In this document: positions 18,214 to 26,579 of the stretch, piece by piece
Position numbering within the stretch: position 1 is the first letter of the stretch
How the letters are laid out: every line of letters starts with the position of its first letter
Notes under the pieces: model-generated
The model's input: the letters and a program-made list of their open reading frames with translations, nothing else
The model's database searches: none
What the model was told of the DNA's origin: nothing
DNA from: CAWARU01 sp963784575
Lineage (GTDB): Bacteria > Pseudomonadota > Gammaproteobacteria > UBA6186 > Azoamicaceae
DNA: 64,000 nt
NCBI GenBank assembly: GCA_963784575.1
Contig: CAWARU010000001.1
Span: 434,001-498,000 of the forward strand
Direction: 5' to 3'
Made by a program: the position numbers and the translations under genes

Positions 18214-18309
18214 TTGTTGAAAAAACAGTCAGCGAGGTAGGTTTAACTGCTGACTGTTTCACTTAAATTAGGTCGAAACGAATCATTTAATTTATTGCGG
18301 AACGTAACA

Positions 18310-18316
18310 GTTTGAC
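18310..18316. repeat. target-site duplication GTTTGAC, right copy
   Basis: This copy directly follows the transposon end (...ACGTAACA at 18309) and matches 14964-14970. Confidence 0.85.
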
Positions 18317-19034
18317 CCTCTGCATCAATTGAAAGATCTTGTAAAGAAACACATAAGACTATGGGTCCAGCACATTTTGGAAACTCACCATTAATTTTAA
18401 GAGATGGATCCTGTGGGCGGCCTGCTTTTTTTTTGGCTCGAATCCCTGTCCAGTTATTAAAATCTACCTGTTCATTTATTGCATCAAGCCATTCCCCAAT
18501 TACATCGGGCTTGTATGTCACAACAAGAGTATTATGCGCACTTATTGATTTTGCGAGATGAATGCTTGTAAAGCACTTCCCAAAACGCATTTTAGCATTC
18601 ACTAAAAATCTATTGCGATGTGTTGACGAACGATAAACATCCTCTGAATAACCATTCAAAAACCATTTTTTAGCTTTTTCAATAGCATCGCTTTGTTCTT
18701 TTCTTAGTTTGTAGTTTAAAGTACGATAGGTACCGTAGACTATTTCGTTATAAGCTCTTCTTACATCATCGAACGTTGCATGAAACCATTCCTTTCCAGG
18801 CCCATCTTTAACCTGTTGAAAGCCCTTTCGAATTAATTGAGCATGTATATGTCTATCCTCTATTCCTGAAGGTAGTGGCCCGAGCAAAATGAATTCTGGA
18901 TGTTCAGGATTTGATGTTCCGAATTGTTCTTTAATACGAGTTAAGTGTCTACCAACTAGACAATGTCCAATCTTTACTAAACCTTTTTGCTTATAGGATT
19001 CAGTGGTGTAAGCATATAGTTCTAACTCTTCCAT
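18310..19034 (-). pseudogene. GIY-YIG nuclease-helicase, N-terminal fragment of the split restriction gene
   Basis: From the ATG at 19034 (overlapping the methylase stop as TAATG, with GAGGAA upstream) the frame encodes a GIY-YIG-like nuclease domain (LELYAYTTESYKQKGLVKIG, RHLTRIKEQFGTS, EDRHIHAQLIRKG, EWFHATFDDVRRAY; residues 1-105). The start of an SF2 helicase follows, with motif I AKMRFGKCFTSIHLAKS and motif Ia NTLVVTYKP. Native sequence ends at the transposon border; the last residues of the open frame are transposon-encoded. The rest of the gene is at 13247-14970. Together they would make a protein of about 815 residues, a plausible restriction subunit. Confidence 0.85.
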
Positions 19035-20491
19035 TAGGACCATTCCTCAACTTTATTCTTAATATGAAGTTCCTCTTCTTTTGTTAATTTGAAATATTTG
19101 GTTAGATTTTCATCATTCCAATCTTTACTAGTGTCAACTAGAGGGACCCAACTCCATCTGTCCCTGGGAATATGTTGTGTTATCTTCCTCAGACCTAATA
19201 AGTATCTTGCAAAATTAGTTTGGAGATAATTTTTAAATCTTTCAGCTTCACTTTTTGTTTTGAAACATCCAATCACACTGTAGGTTTCCGTTGAGATTTC
19301 TTCTGGTCCAAGAATAAAGATTTGTTTTTTAGGTAAAGTACACCTACTCATTCCTTTACCATATGCTCCTGGAGAAACAACCTTATAATGATCAATTTTA
19401 TCAAAGTTTTTCTTAATAATGTTTCTATCGATGTACTTAATGACTCTTCCGGTTGTGTAACATTTTATTGCATTGGGGTCATTTGCACCGCATGGTGCAT
19501 TTAGGGAGAAATAATTTGTTGCGAGACCGAAAGGTTTTCTGGCCCACGCTATAGAAGAGACAAATCCATTATCCTTTGAACCAGCAATTGCTTTATTAAT
19601 TATGGGAGGAGCTTTTGGATCATCTGGGATGATATCATACTGGGAAAGATCAATCCCAATATTATCCTTTCCATACACGAATTGTGTTTTGGCCTTGTGT
19701 TTAGAGTCCCAATGTAAGAAACAAATTCCACCTTTTATTTGTACAGTAGGAAAGACTTCTTCAGCTCTTTCAAAGTACTTGATGGTCTTAATTTGATCCG
19801 ACTCCATCATCCTTTGTCTAAAACTGTCAAGTCCCTTGCCTGCTGAGAACCAACGAGCTGGAATAACAAGCACCATTTCATCAATACAATTTGAATCAAT
19901 CAATTTTTCTACAAAATAATTATAAATTGGTTTTGCGCTAGCCTGAGCACCTCTATCTGCTTCTTGATAGGGTGGATTACCAACAGCAATAATTCTCTTT
20001 TTCTTAGCAAGATTCTTTATATATTCGAGCATATCATTAAACTCCTTTTCAAATTTATCTTGATCAAGTCGACCATCTATTTCTGATAGATAATGACCAT
20101 CTCTTATGATGTGAATGTATTGTTTCTCGTGCGAGTGATCATTACCTAAAAATGTTCTAAGGCTTAATTTGTGATGTCTTTCATCAGGTGCCAACCCAAA
20201 GAAACGATTAGAATTATAAAGTTCTTTCTGGATAACTTTAATATCAATGATTTTTTTATTTTTACTTGCTTTTGCCAAACACCTAGCCAATGCACATGCT
20301 AGAAGTATTTCACCTGCTTTACAGAATGGATCGAAAAATACAACTTCTTCACTAGCCAGAATATTCTCATCTAAACATGAGACTAATTCGACAGCTTTTT
20401 CCATAAGCATAATAGGTTGATCTCTTCCTATTACATTTCCAAGAATATCAACCACGTGCGTACCCGTTGTAATAGACAACCCAGGATTCAT
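19034..20491 (-). CDS. adenine-N6 DNA methyltransferase (Eco57I/type III-like)
   Basis: 485 residues. Motif I-like VVFFDPFCKAGEILLACALAR (about residues 49-69) binds AdoMet, and motif IV IIAVGNPPYQEADRGAQ (about 165-180) is the catalytic NPPY. A target-recognition-like C-terminal half follows (KQIFILGPEEISTETYSVIG, YLLGLRKITQHIPRDRWSW), as in Eco57I-type and other gamma-class methylases. The start overlaps the upstream gene by four bases (ATGA) with GGAG just before, and the downstream restriction gene starts on its stop (TAATG), so the three form one tightly coupled operon. It is intact, so it may methylate DNA even though the nuclease gene is broken. Confidence 0.85.
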   Translation of the reverse strand: MNPGLSITTGTHVVDILGNVIGRDQPIMLMEKAVELVSCLDENILASEEVVFFDPFCKAGEILLACALARCLAKASKNKKIIDIKVIQKELYNSNRFFGLAPDERHHKLSLRTFLGNDHSHEKQYIHIIRDGHYLSEIDGRLDQDKFEKEFNDMLEYIKNLAKKKRIIAVGNPPYQEADRGAQASAKPIYNYFVEKLIDSNCIDEMVLVIPARWFSAGKGLDSFRQRMMESDQIKTIKYFERAEEVFPTVQIKGGICFLHWDSKHKAKTQFVYGKDNIGIDLSQYDIIPDDPKAPPIINKAIAGSKDNGFVSSIAWARKPFGLATNYFSLNAPCGANDPNAIKCYTTGRVIKYIDRNIIKKNFDKIDHYKVVSPGAYGKGMSRCTLPKKQIFILGPEEISTETYSVIGCFKTKSEAERFKNYLQTNFARYLLGLRKITQHIPRDRWSWVPLVDTSKDWNDENLTKYFKLTKEEELHIKNKVEEWS

Positions 20492-21282
20492 AATTGTCTC
20501 CGTGGGATTTTATTTCTGCCTTTTTGAACATTAGAAGCGAACCTAGCCTGAATAAATAAATATTTTGCAAATTCAAATTCTTCAAAACCATTTGCCTTAC
20601 CAATAAGAATTTTATTAACAAAATGAATTGCTCTTTTATGAACAATGGGCGTTGAATTTTTAGCTAAACACTTCTTGAAAAAAGCAATCCAGCACAACTC
20701 ATGATCGATTGGTTTATGACCATTCTTCTTAAACCATTTCCAACTAGACTTTGTTTTTACTGCATTTTCTTTTGCGGTATCATTATTACTCAATGCAGAA
20801 AGAGTATCATTTTCATAAATATTCCATTTAATTGAACACAAAAGATGCGCCGCAAAGTCTCGTTCTTGGCTAAGAATTTCATATTCATTCTTAATGCCAA
20901 GTTTTTCTTTTAAAAAATGGAGGGTAATGTTCAGGACTCGTGATTGACAGTGAACAACATTATTATGGTCAATATCAACTGCCCATATTGTATTGATTGC
21001 ATTAGCTACCGCATGAAAAGCAGGTTTTTTGATTCCAAGTGAAAGTGATTTCTTATAAATCCCCTCTAACCTTTTTTCATAAATTTGAATAACAATATTA
21101 CCATGCCCACAGCTTGGCTCAAAAAAAATTATATTTTCATCGGACCAAATATTCTTATTATCTTTGTATAAAAGCGTTAGCATATCTTCGACATATAATT
21201 CAGGAGTAAATACTTCACCTAATTTCTTAATACGGCCTTTAGTTCTATGAGATAATTTATCCACGTCAAAAATGTTGTACAT
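20488..21282 (-). CDS. methyltransferase-like subunit without a visible NPPY motif
   Basis: 264 residues. The N-terminal KKLGEVFTPELYVEDMLTLL and AdoMet-site IIFFEPSCGHGNIVIQIYEK (about residues 50-69) are those of N6-adenine methylases, and AVDIDHNNVVHCQSRVLNIT fits motif II. No NPPY/F catalytic motif is seen: where it would be expected the protein has a short polar stretch and ends. It is the first gene of the R-M operon. It may be a partner or specificity subunit for the next gene, or a shortened duplicate. Its frame is open and unbroken, and the start (ATG 21282) is reasonable though without a strong ribosome-binding site. Confidence 0.65.
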   Translation of the reverse strand: MYNIFDVDKLSHRTKGRIKKLGEVFTPELYVEDMLTLLYKDNKNIWSDENIIFFEPSCGHGNIVIQIYEKRLEGIYKKSLSLGIKKPAFHAVANAINTIWAVDIDHNNVVHCQSRVLNITLHFLKEKLGIKNEYEILSQERDFAAHLLCSIKWNIYENDTLSALSNNDTAKENAVKTKSSWKWFKKNGHKPIDHELCWIAFFKKCLAKNSTPIVHKRAIHFVNKILIGKANGFEEFEFAKYLFIQARFASNVQKGRNKIPRRQL

Positions 21283-21434
21283 ACACGCACCTAATGCAAA
21301 CCCACTATAAGGTTTGTATCGGCATATTTTGATATTTATGGTAGTGTTTTATTGGTCAAAATGTGACCATTTAATGGAAATATAGGGCGAGTATTTGGTT
21401 ATGTCATTAAACAAATATATATTCTTATATCAAT

Positions 21435-21679
21435 GGTTGCCTTCGGTTGCCTTCGGTTGCCTTCGGTTGCCTTCGGTTGCCTTCGGTTGCCTTCGGTTGC
21501 CTTCGGTTGCCTTCGGTTGCCTTCGGTTGCCTTCGGTTGCCTTCGGTTGCCTTCGGTTGCCTTCGGTTGCCTTCGGTTGCCTTCGGTTGCCTTCGGTTGC
21601 CTTCGGTTGCCTTCGATTGCCTTCGCGTTGCCTTCGCGTTGCCTTCGCGTTGCCTTCGCGTTGCCTTCGCGTTGCCTTC
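21435..21679. repeat. tandem repeat array: 18 x 10 bp, one variant, then 5 x 11 bp
   Basis: GGTTGCCTTC is repeated 18 times without change (21435-21614), followed by one GATTGCCTTC and then five 11-bp units GCGTTGCCTTC. It sits between the AlbA_2 gene stop (21708) and the start of the R-M operon (21282), about 150 bp upstream of that start codon. Copy number is likely to vary by slippage, and the array could set promoter spacing. Reading frames across it give only LPSVAFGCLR-type repeats and are not taken as genes. Confidence 0.95.
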
Positions 21680-21707
21680 GCGATTTTAAACTACCTTTAT
21701 TGAGGTT

Positions 21708-23114
21708 TTATAGTTTAGACCATGTGGCATTAGCTCCACGACCCTTAGAGGCAATTATACCAAGTTTCTTGAGTACTCCCAAATCAAATCTTAAAGTTCT
21801 ATCTGGAATTTGCTCAGATAATTTTTCTTTTATTTCCGAAGCTTTTACCTCACCAATTTCTTCAATGATTTTGATTATTCTCTTTTGTCTTTCTGAAAGT
21901 ATTTGGAGACTCTTATCCTGCTCACCAATTAAAATAACATCAGGTTTTATACTCGAAGGGAATTTAAAAGTCACTTGAAAATAATTTTCATCACACTCAA
22001 ATTCAGGTTCAGGATCACCAGCTGCTTTACATTCTTTAATAATCTCTTTTATTCCACGACCCCATCCTTCAATTAAACGACATCGAAACAAAATATCACC
22101 AATAAGTGGGTTACGAAGTTCTGAAAGTCCATTCTTTATCTGTTCTAAGGTAACACCCGGTAATAAACCTCCATTATTTATGATTTCCATTTTATCATCG
22201 TAGATTGCTAATTTAATCGAGCCACCGTATACACTATAGTTTCGATGACAACATGCATTGATTATCGCTTCGCGAATAGCGTCTGATGGGATCAAAGGAG
22301 TTTCAACTCGTTCTAGTTGACCAGGTACAATTTTCGCAGCTATTGGCAAATGTCTATTTACAAATAATACCCCTCTATCTAACAATTCAAAAATATTTCC
22401 ATAAAGTTGCTCACTATCTAAAAATTCATGGCGATCTAAACCTTTAAAGCGAGCTATTTTTATCTGACACTGAGGGTAATCTGGTAAAAATCGTTTCCCG
22501 AAAAGTGCAACTGCTGCATTAGTAATTTTTCCATTTTTAAGCAAATTTAGACCTTGTAAAACTGTAGGAACATCTTCTTGCATTGCCATTTCAACGAGAC
22601 GTTTTTCTTTCACTGATTTACGTATGGTATTTATAATCAAGTCATTATCTAAATCTTCAAGCGTATATCCTTCAGCAATAAATCGCTCCCAGGAATGATT
22701 TACTTGATTTTGATGAGATAGCAAATGATTATATCGAGTTTGGCTCATTTTTCTTTTACTAGACTCAATTTTTTCATAAGGTTTTCCATCATATACATAA
22801 GGCATGTGGGTACCTTTTTCGACATGCAAGCAAATTACCTGTTTATTATCTGTTATAGGAACATAATCTACTTTTACTCTAACTGGAGGTTCAAATTTTT
22901 CTAATTCATTAGCTATTTCTATGCGGGTATTATCAGTCACCATTTGTCCTACTAAACGGCCGTCATCTTTGACTCCAATAAAAACCATTCCACCTTCACA
23001 ATTCAAAAAAGCGCAAAGCGTTTTACACGCTGATTTAATCTCTCCCGTTGTAGATTTGAATTCCATATCAATGGATTCATTTTTTATTAACTTCTTAAGA
23101 TCATCTAAAGTCAC
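21708..23114 (-). CDS. AlbA_2 (Schlafen-like) domain ATP-binding regulator
   Basis: 468 residues. N-terminal AlbA_2 domain (ESIDMEFKSTTGEIKSACKT, ALCAFLNCEGGMVFIGV-type core, residues 1-130), a middle region with AVALFGKRFLPDYPQCQIKI, an HATPase_c_4-like domain (IREAIINACCHRNYSVYGGS, KMEIINNGGLLPGVTLEQIK, about 285-330), and a C-terminal winged-helix pattern (ILSERQKRIIKIIEEIGEVK). This architecture (COG2865) is treated as a transcriptional regulator or helicase-related ATPase. The start is a GTG after GAGAGG. It lies upstream of the R-M operon on the same strand, separated by the tandem repeat, and may regulate it or be a separate cargo gene. Confidence 0.8.
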   Translation of the reverse strand: MTLDDLKKLIKNESIDMEFKSTTGEIKSACKTLCAFLNCEGGMVFIGVKDDGRLVGQMVTDNTRIEIANELEKFEPPVRVKVDYVPITDNKQVICLHVEKGTHMPYVYDGKPYEKIESSKRKMSQTRYNHLLSHQNQVNHSWERFIAEGYTLEDLDNDLIINTIRKSVKEKRLVEMAMQEDVPTVLQGLNLLKNGKITNAAVALFGKRFLPDYPQCQIKIARFKGLDRHEFLDSEQLYGNIFELLDRGVLFVNRHLPIAAKIVPGQLERVETPLIPSDAIREAIINACCHRNYSVYGGSIKLAIYDDKMEIINNGGLLPGVTLEQIKNGLSELRNPLIGDILFRCRLIEGWGRGIKEIIKECKAAGDPEPEFECDENYFQVTFKFPSSIKPDVILIGEQDKSLQILSERQKRIIKIIEEIGEVKASEIKEKLSEQIPDRTLRFDLGVLKKLGIIASKGRGANATWSKL

Positions 23115-23242
23115 GATCTACCTCTCAAACCCTAACAATCTGCTCACCAGCTCCATTGTCCACTGAAATTAATCATGAAGTTTTGTTGATAAACTAAGTT
23201 GATCAACAAAATATAACACATAGAACCACATTATATCCTGAA

Positions 23243-23302
23243 TTACTACAGTAATTCCTATTAAACTACATTTCAGCTATTTAACTGGAAATACTGTAGT
23301 AA
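23243..23302. repeat. inverted repeat, 16 bp arms
   Basis: TTACTACAGTAATTCC (23243-23258) and GGAAATACTGTAGTAA (23287-23302) are reverse complements at 15 of 16 positions, separated by 28 bp. It sits between the small gene at 23314 and the AlbA_2 start. It could act as a transcription stop for the former, a regulator site for the latter, or be a remnant of a small insertion. Confidence 0.6.
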
Positions 23303-23313
23303 ATAAAGCACTT

Positions 23314-23613
23314 TCAGCGTATTCCTTCCACTTTCACCTCATTAAAAATAGGCTCTCCTGAATTCATCAATAAGGTTGTAATCTCATTCAAAGCACCCAT
23401 CACATCTTCTGTAATACAGGTAGCTCTACCAACGGCATCGCTTAATTCCCTAAGGTACACATGAAGCTTCAGGTCAGGATAATCGATTAAATCATTTGCT
23501 AATACCATTTCAACCATTAACTCAACCCTGGTTTGGTATTCAAGCAATGCCTCTTGCGAATCTATAAGATGCTTTATTAAAAATAGATAATCTGTTAATT
23601 TCTTTTGATCCAT
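23314..23613 (-). CDS. hypothetical helical protein
   Basis: 99 residues from the ATG at 23613, which follows a GAGGAG site; the frame opens earlier but without support. The sequence is almost entirely helix-forming (KKLTDYLFLIKHLIDSQEAL, RVELMVEMVLANDLI), acidic and without a known motif. It is divergent from the DNA-binding-like gene at 23849, with a shared AT-rich promoter region. No function is assigned. Confidence 0.5.
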   Translation of the reverse strand: MDQKKLTDYLFLIKHLIDSQEALLEYQTRVELMVEMVLANDLIDYPDLKLHVYLRELSDAVGRATCITEDVMGALNEITTLLMNSGEPIFNEVKVEGIR

Positions 23614-23848
23614 AGCTGACTCCTCGGTAGTTGGTTGTGGTAGTAGTGGGTTCGGTGTTAGTAGCACCTATTCACTATGGGTGGCATTTGCCTTTGGCTA
23701 TGCCACCTCTTCATATACTTAAATCCCAAGACTTCTATTAGAAATTAAGTATATATGATACATATTATGTGTATTAATAGAAATTTGTCAAGTAGGTATA
23801 GTAGATATTATACTTATGGTGTCTACTACGTGTTTCATTAGAGGTCAT

Positions 23849-24079
23849 ATGGGATCAGAAAAGGAAATAATTGTTCGTTCAAACTTCACGCTATTACAAA
23901 GCGATTTAGATTTACTGAACCAAACCAAGCGTAGATGTTTGCTGCTTGGGATAGAAACAAACAAATCCGAGCTTATTCGTGCGGGTATCGATTCCCTATC
24001 AAAATTATCTGATGATAAACTCCTAACTATTCTTGCCCGTTTACCTAAACCAAAAGTCGGTAGAAAGAAACCAGAGTAA
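23849..24079 (+). CDS. small basic protein, possibly ribbon-helix-helix-like
   Basis: About 76 residues from the ATG at 23849 (an upstream in-frame start at 23816 is weaker). The pattern EIIVRSNFTLLQSDLDLLNQ - KRRCLLLGIETNKSELIRAG - IDSLSKLSDDKLLTILARLP suggests a short strand followed by two helices, as in plasmid RHH/CopG-type DNA-binding proteins, and the tail is basic (KPKVGRKKPE). It lies two bases upstream of a GNAT gene, so both are probably one transcript. Fold assignment is tentative. Confidence 0.5.
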   Translation: MGSEKEIIVRSNFTLLQSDLDLLNQTKRRCLLLGIETNKSELIRAGIDSLSKLSDDKLLTILARLPKPKVGRKKPE

Positions 24080-24081
24080 TA

Positions 24082-24603
24082 ATGAGTATATTTCTAGAAA
24101 CAGACAGATTGATTATTAAATTGACCTCCGTCGATGACTTCTCCGACATCCTTGCACTTCGTTCTGATCCAATGGTGCAAAAATTCACCACACAACCTCC
24201 AGCAACAAAACAAGATGTCCAAAGATTTTTAGATATGATAATCCCTTATCAAGAAAAACATGGACACGGCATGGCTTCTGTATTTGAGAAGAAAACAGGT
24301 GAATTTATTGGACAGGCCGGAATTTTTCATATTGGCCATTGGGATTTACAACCAGAAATTGAAATTGGTTATCGCTTCCATGTAAAACATTGGGGAAAGG
24401 GATACGCAACAGAAGTAACTCGAGCTCTAGTTGCGTGGGGATTTGAACACTTGGATATTGACACCATAGTTGCATTTGCTGAAACAGAAAACCTTGCCTC
24501 AAGACGGGTTCTAGAAAAATCTGGTTTTCATCATATTGGTCTTCAAAAATGTCATTACGGCATACTTGAAAGATATGAAATTTATAAACTCCTTAAGGTA
24601 TAA
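24082..24603 (+). CDS. GNAT N-acetyltransferase, RimJ/RimL-like
   Basis: 173 residues, complete. FLETDRLIIKLTSVDDF at the start is typical of RimJ/RimL-like acetyltransferases, followed by FIGQAGIFHIG, EIEIGYRFHVKHWGKGYATE (acetyl-CoA site, GKGYATE) and VAFAETENLASRRVLEKSGF. Substrate unknown; it could be a ribosomal-protein or small-molecule amine. Start ATG 24082, immediately after the preceding gene's stop, indicating an operon of two. Confidence 0.88.
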   Translation: MSIFLETDRLIIKLTSVDDFSDILALRSDPMVQKFTTQPPATKQDVQRFLDMIIPYQEKHGHGMASVFEKKTGEFIGQAGIFHIGHWDLQPEIEIGYRFHVKHWGKGYATEVTRALVAWGFEHLDIDTIVAFAETENLASRRVLEKSGFHHIGLQKCHYGILERYEIYKLLKV

Positions 24604-24620
24604 GCAGGCCTCAATTTCCT

Positions 24621-26579
24621 CTAAGATATCAGTTCTAGAAAGTATTCGTATAATAAAACCATAGCAAAAGTATCAAGCTCACAATATTTTAATAACCCTA
24701 AACGGAGATTCTCTCTTTCAGCTGGTGTCATTTCTGTGAACTGCATCTTTGCGTAAGCCGTCATCGCTGCACCACCTTGATTAATTTCGTCTTCACTAAA
24801 CAAAGTATTCAATCTTTCTGATTGAATAGCATCAAATAACTTAGGCAATAATTGATAGGGATCTATTATGTTATTATTTTGATCAAATTGAATCCATTTC
24901 CAATCTTTAAAATTAAGGCTTTTAATTTCACTTGTCCCATAGATTGGGTAATGATATTTGTTTTGAAGTAAAAAGGAATCGTTTAGTATTGCTGGAAGGA
25001 CATATTTTAAGCTATTAGAATTTCTCATGAGTGGGTGATAATAATATTTAATCACAAGGTCGCATAAATCCACCATATTTCTTGAACCCAACCAAGATTT
25101 ATCTTTTTTTGTTATAGTTTTAATCCAATCAATTAGGGTTTCTTTATCTGGCTCCCTTGAACTATGCAATTGCTTTAAAATATCGCACAACACTGAATTT
25201 TCATGATTAGAATACCGGAAGATAGTCCCGTCATCATTTTCCAATTGATTTTTAAGCTCTCGAACAAAGTCAAAATTTGGAAAAATACCAGGTTTATCAA
25301 TGAGAAATTGGCCCCTATGCCCAAGGGGCCCATCTTTATATAAAACATGATGTGAAAATTGGAAGGCTATTTGTTCATATGGTTTTCTCCCAGCATTAAA
25401 TGGAAGAGCCACCCTTGATGTTTCAAAGTCTATAAAATGTAATGGATATTTCCACTTGGCCATTTCATTGGTAAGACTCTCTTTCTCAAAATGCCTTTTA
25501 TTTTGATTCTCTCTTGCCATTTTTACTTGTAACCATTGCCGTTCTTGCCGCGTAAGACCTGGCTTTGTCTTTTCAACCATTTCAAAATCACTTTCAATAA
25601 GATCCTTCATTAAAAATCTTTCAGCCATGATTATCTTGTCTGATTTAGCTAAAAAATGCCATACATCAAAAACGAATGGTTCATTTAATTCATCTTCGGA
25701 AACTTTGCTATTCCAGCACTCATTATATCCACTCTTCAATGGCGGGATAGCGTTACAACGAAATTCACATTTTCTACATTTTGAGTCTAGCCTAGGATCC
25801 AATTTTATGTCATTCTTTAACCCATTAGACAAACAAGATATCTTATTTTCAAACGGAAGCAGATCCCATTTGTTGGTTTTTTTAATATTAAATAAATTAC
25901 TTTCTATCATGCTAACTGCCTTCGAAGCATCAATAGGGATAAGAATTTTTTCTCCAACATTACCCAAATCAGTATCAGCAGTTATTTTAACTTTTGTCTT
26001 ACCATTTTCTTTAACCAGCAAAAATCTTTGATTCAAAGCATCAACCGTAGCAATAGAATTTTTATCTATCAAATATAAGTAAGGCTTAACTGTTGAATCC
26101 GGAAAAACTTTTCTGCAAACATAAGATTGATAAGCAACGTCATATAAGTACTTATGCCAACTTGCGATCAAATTATTTCCATGTCTCTTGTCGAAAAAAC
26201 TATCTTTAGTTGAATCAAAGGATTTCGCTTTGACTTCTAAAAGCTTTATAGTATTACCGTCCTTTTCCAAGATATCTATTCGGACCAATAGATTTTCATA
26301 AATAATTGTTGCTTCAAAAATTGTAACTTTAGTTTGTTTAAGCAAGTCTTTAGTTTTTGTAAAGGCTTCATCTGGCCCAAATTCGGATAAATCTATACCT
26401 TCAGGGTGATATATTTTAGCCAATGCTCCGACCTGAAATCCGCCCTCAGCTAAAGCTGATAAGAACGAATCTTCCAGGGACTCATTCTGATATATTTCAG
26501 GATGCTGGTGATAATAAAGTTTTCTAGGGCATTCAAGACCTATCACAAATAAAGATTTGGTTAAGTATTTACTATCCAT
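24621..26579 (-). CDS. DUF2779-type nuclease-like protein
   Basis: About 652 residues. The N-terminal half looks like a RecB/Cas4-type nuclease: FVIGLECPRKLYYHQHPEIY, acidic and Lys residues in LVRIDILEKDG and IKLLEVKAKS (D...E-x-K pattern), and a Cys cluster (CRKCEFRCN) as in Cas4-like Fe-S nucleases. The C-terminal half (DUF2779) has WKYPLHFIDFETSRVALPF and a late YCELDTFAMVLLYEYF, matching a DEDD-like exonuclease pattern (D-x-E near the start, D near the end). Start chosen at the ATG at 26579. It sits in a defence-like neighbourhood; a role in nucleic-acid processing or defence is inference. The frame is intact. Confidence 0.75.
   Translation of the reverse strand: MDSKYLTKSLFVIGLECPRKLYYHQHPEIYQNESLEDSFLSALAEGGFQVGALAKIYHPEGIDLSEFGPDEAFTKTKDLLKQTKVTIFEATIIYENLLVRIDILEKDGNTIKLLEVKAKSFDSTKDSFFDKRHGNNLIASWHKYLYDVAYQSYVCRKVFPDSTVKPYLYLIDKNSIATVDALNQRFLLVKENGKTKVKITADTDLGNVGEKILIPIDASKAVSMIESNLFNIKKTNKWDLLPFENKISCLSNGLKNDIKLDPRLDSKCRKCEFRCNAIPPLKSGYNECWNSKVSEDELNEPFVFDVWHFLAKSDKIIMAERFLMKDLIESDFEMVEKTKPGLTRQERQWLQVKMARENQNKRHFEKESLTNEMAKWKYPLHFIDFETSRVALPFNAGRKPYEQIAFQFSHHVLYKDGPLGHRGQFLIDKPGIFPNFDFVRELKNQLENDDGTIFRYSNHENSVLCDILKQLHSSREPDKETLIDWIKTITKKDKSWLGSRNMVDLCDLVIKYYYHPLMRNSNSLKYVLPAILNDSFLLQNKYHYPIYGTSEIKSLNFKDWKWIQFDQNNNIIDPYQLLPKLFDAIQSERLNTLFSEDEINQGGAAMTAYAKMQFTEMTPAERENLRLGLLKYCELDTFAMVLLYEYFLELIS

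Larger units (their letters stand above)
14971..18309 (+). mobile_element. 3.3-kb Tn7/Tn5053-like transposon, copy 1
   Basis: The element starts TGTTATGT and ends ACGTAACA, giving short imperfect terminal inverted repeats (TGTTAYGT). A 15-bp subterminal sequence, CGCGATAAATTAAAT at 15015, recurs inverted near the right end at 18285-18299 with one mismatch, suggesting transposase-binding sites. It carries four genes: a zinc-ribbon DUF6431-like protein, a DDE (TniA/TnsB-like) transposase, a TniB/ExeA-like ATPase and a 66-residue protein. It is flanked by a 7-bp GTTTGAC duplication and interrupts the GIY-YIG/helicase gene. A copy with the same sequence as far as I compared lies at 51556-54894. 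The exact family name is uncertain. Confidence 0.85.

Noticed and set aside
21435..21679. CRISPR array
   Set aside because: Units of 10-11 bp are contiguous with no spacers, and no cas genes are nearby; this is a simple tandem repeat.
21395..21978. Three forward reading frames through the tandem repeat encoding LPSVAFGCLR-like repeats
   Set aside because: They exist only because a 10-bp unit has no stop codon in any forward frame. They have no ribosome-binding site and overlap the reverse-strand AlbA_2 gene.
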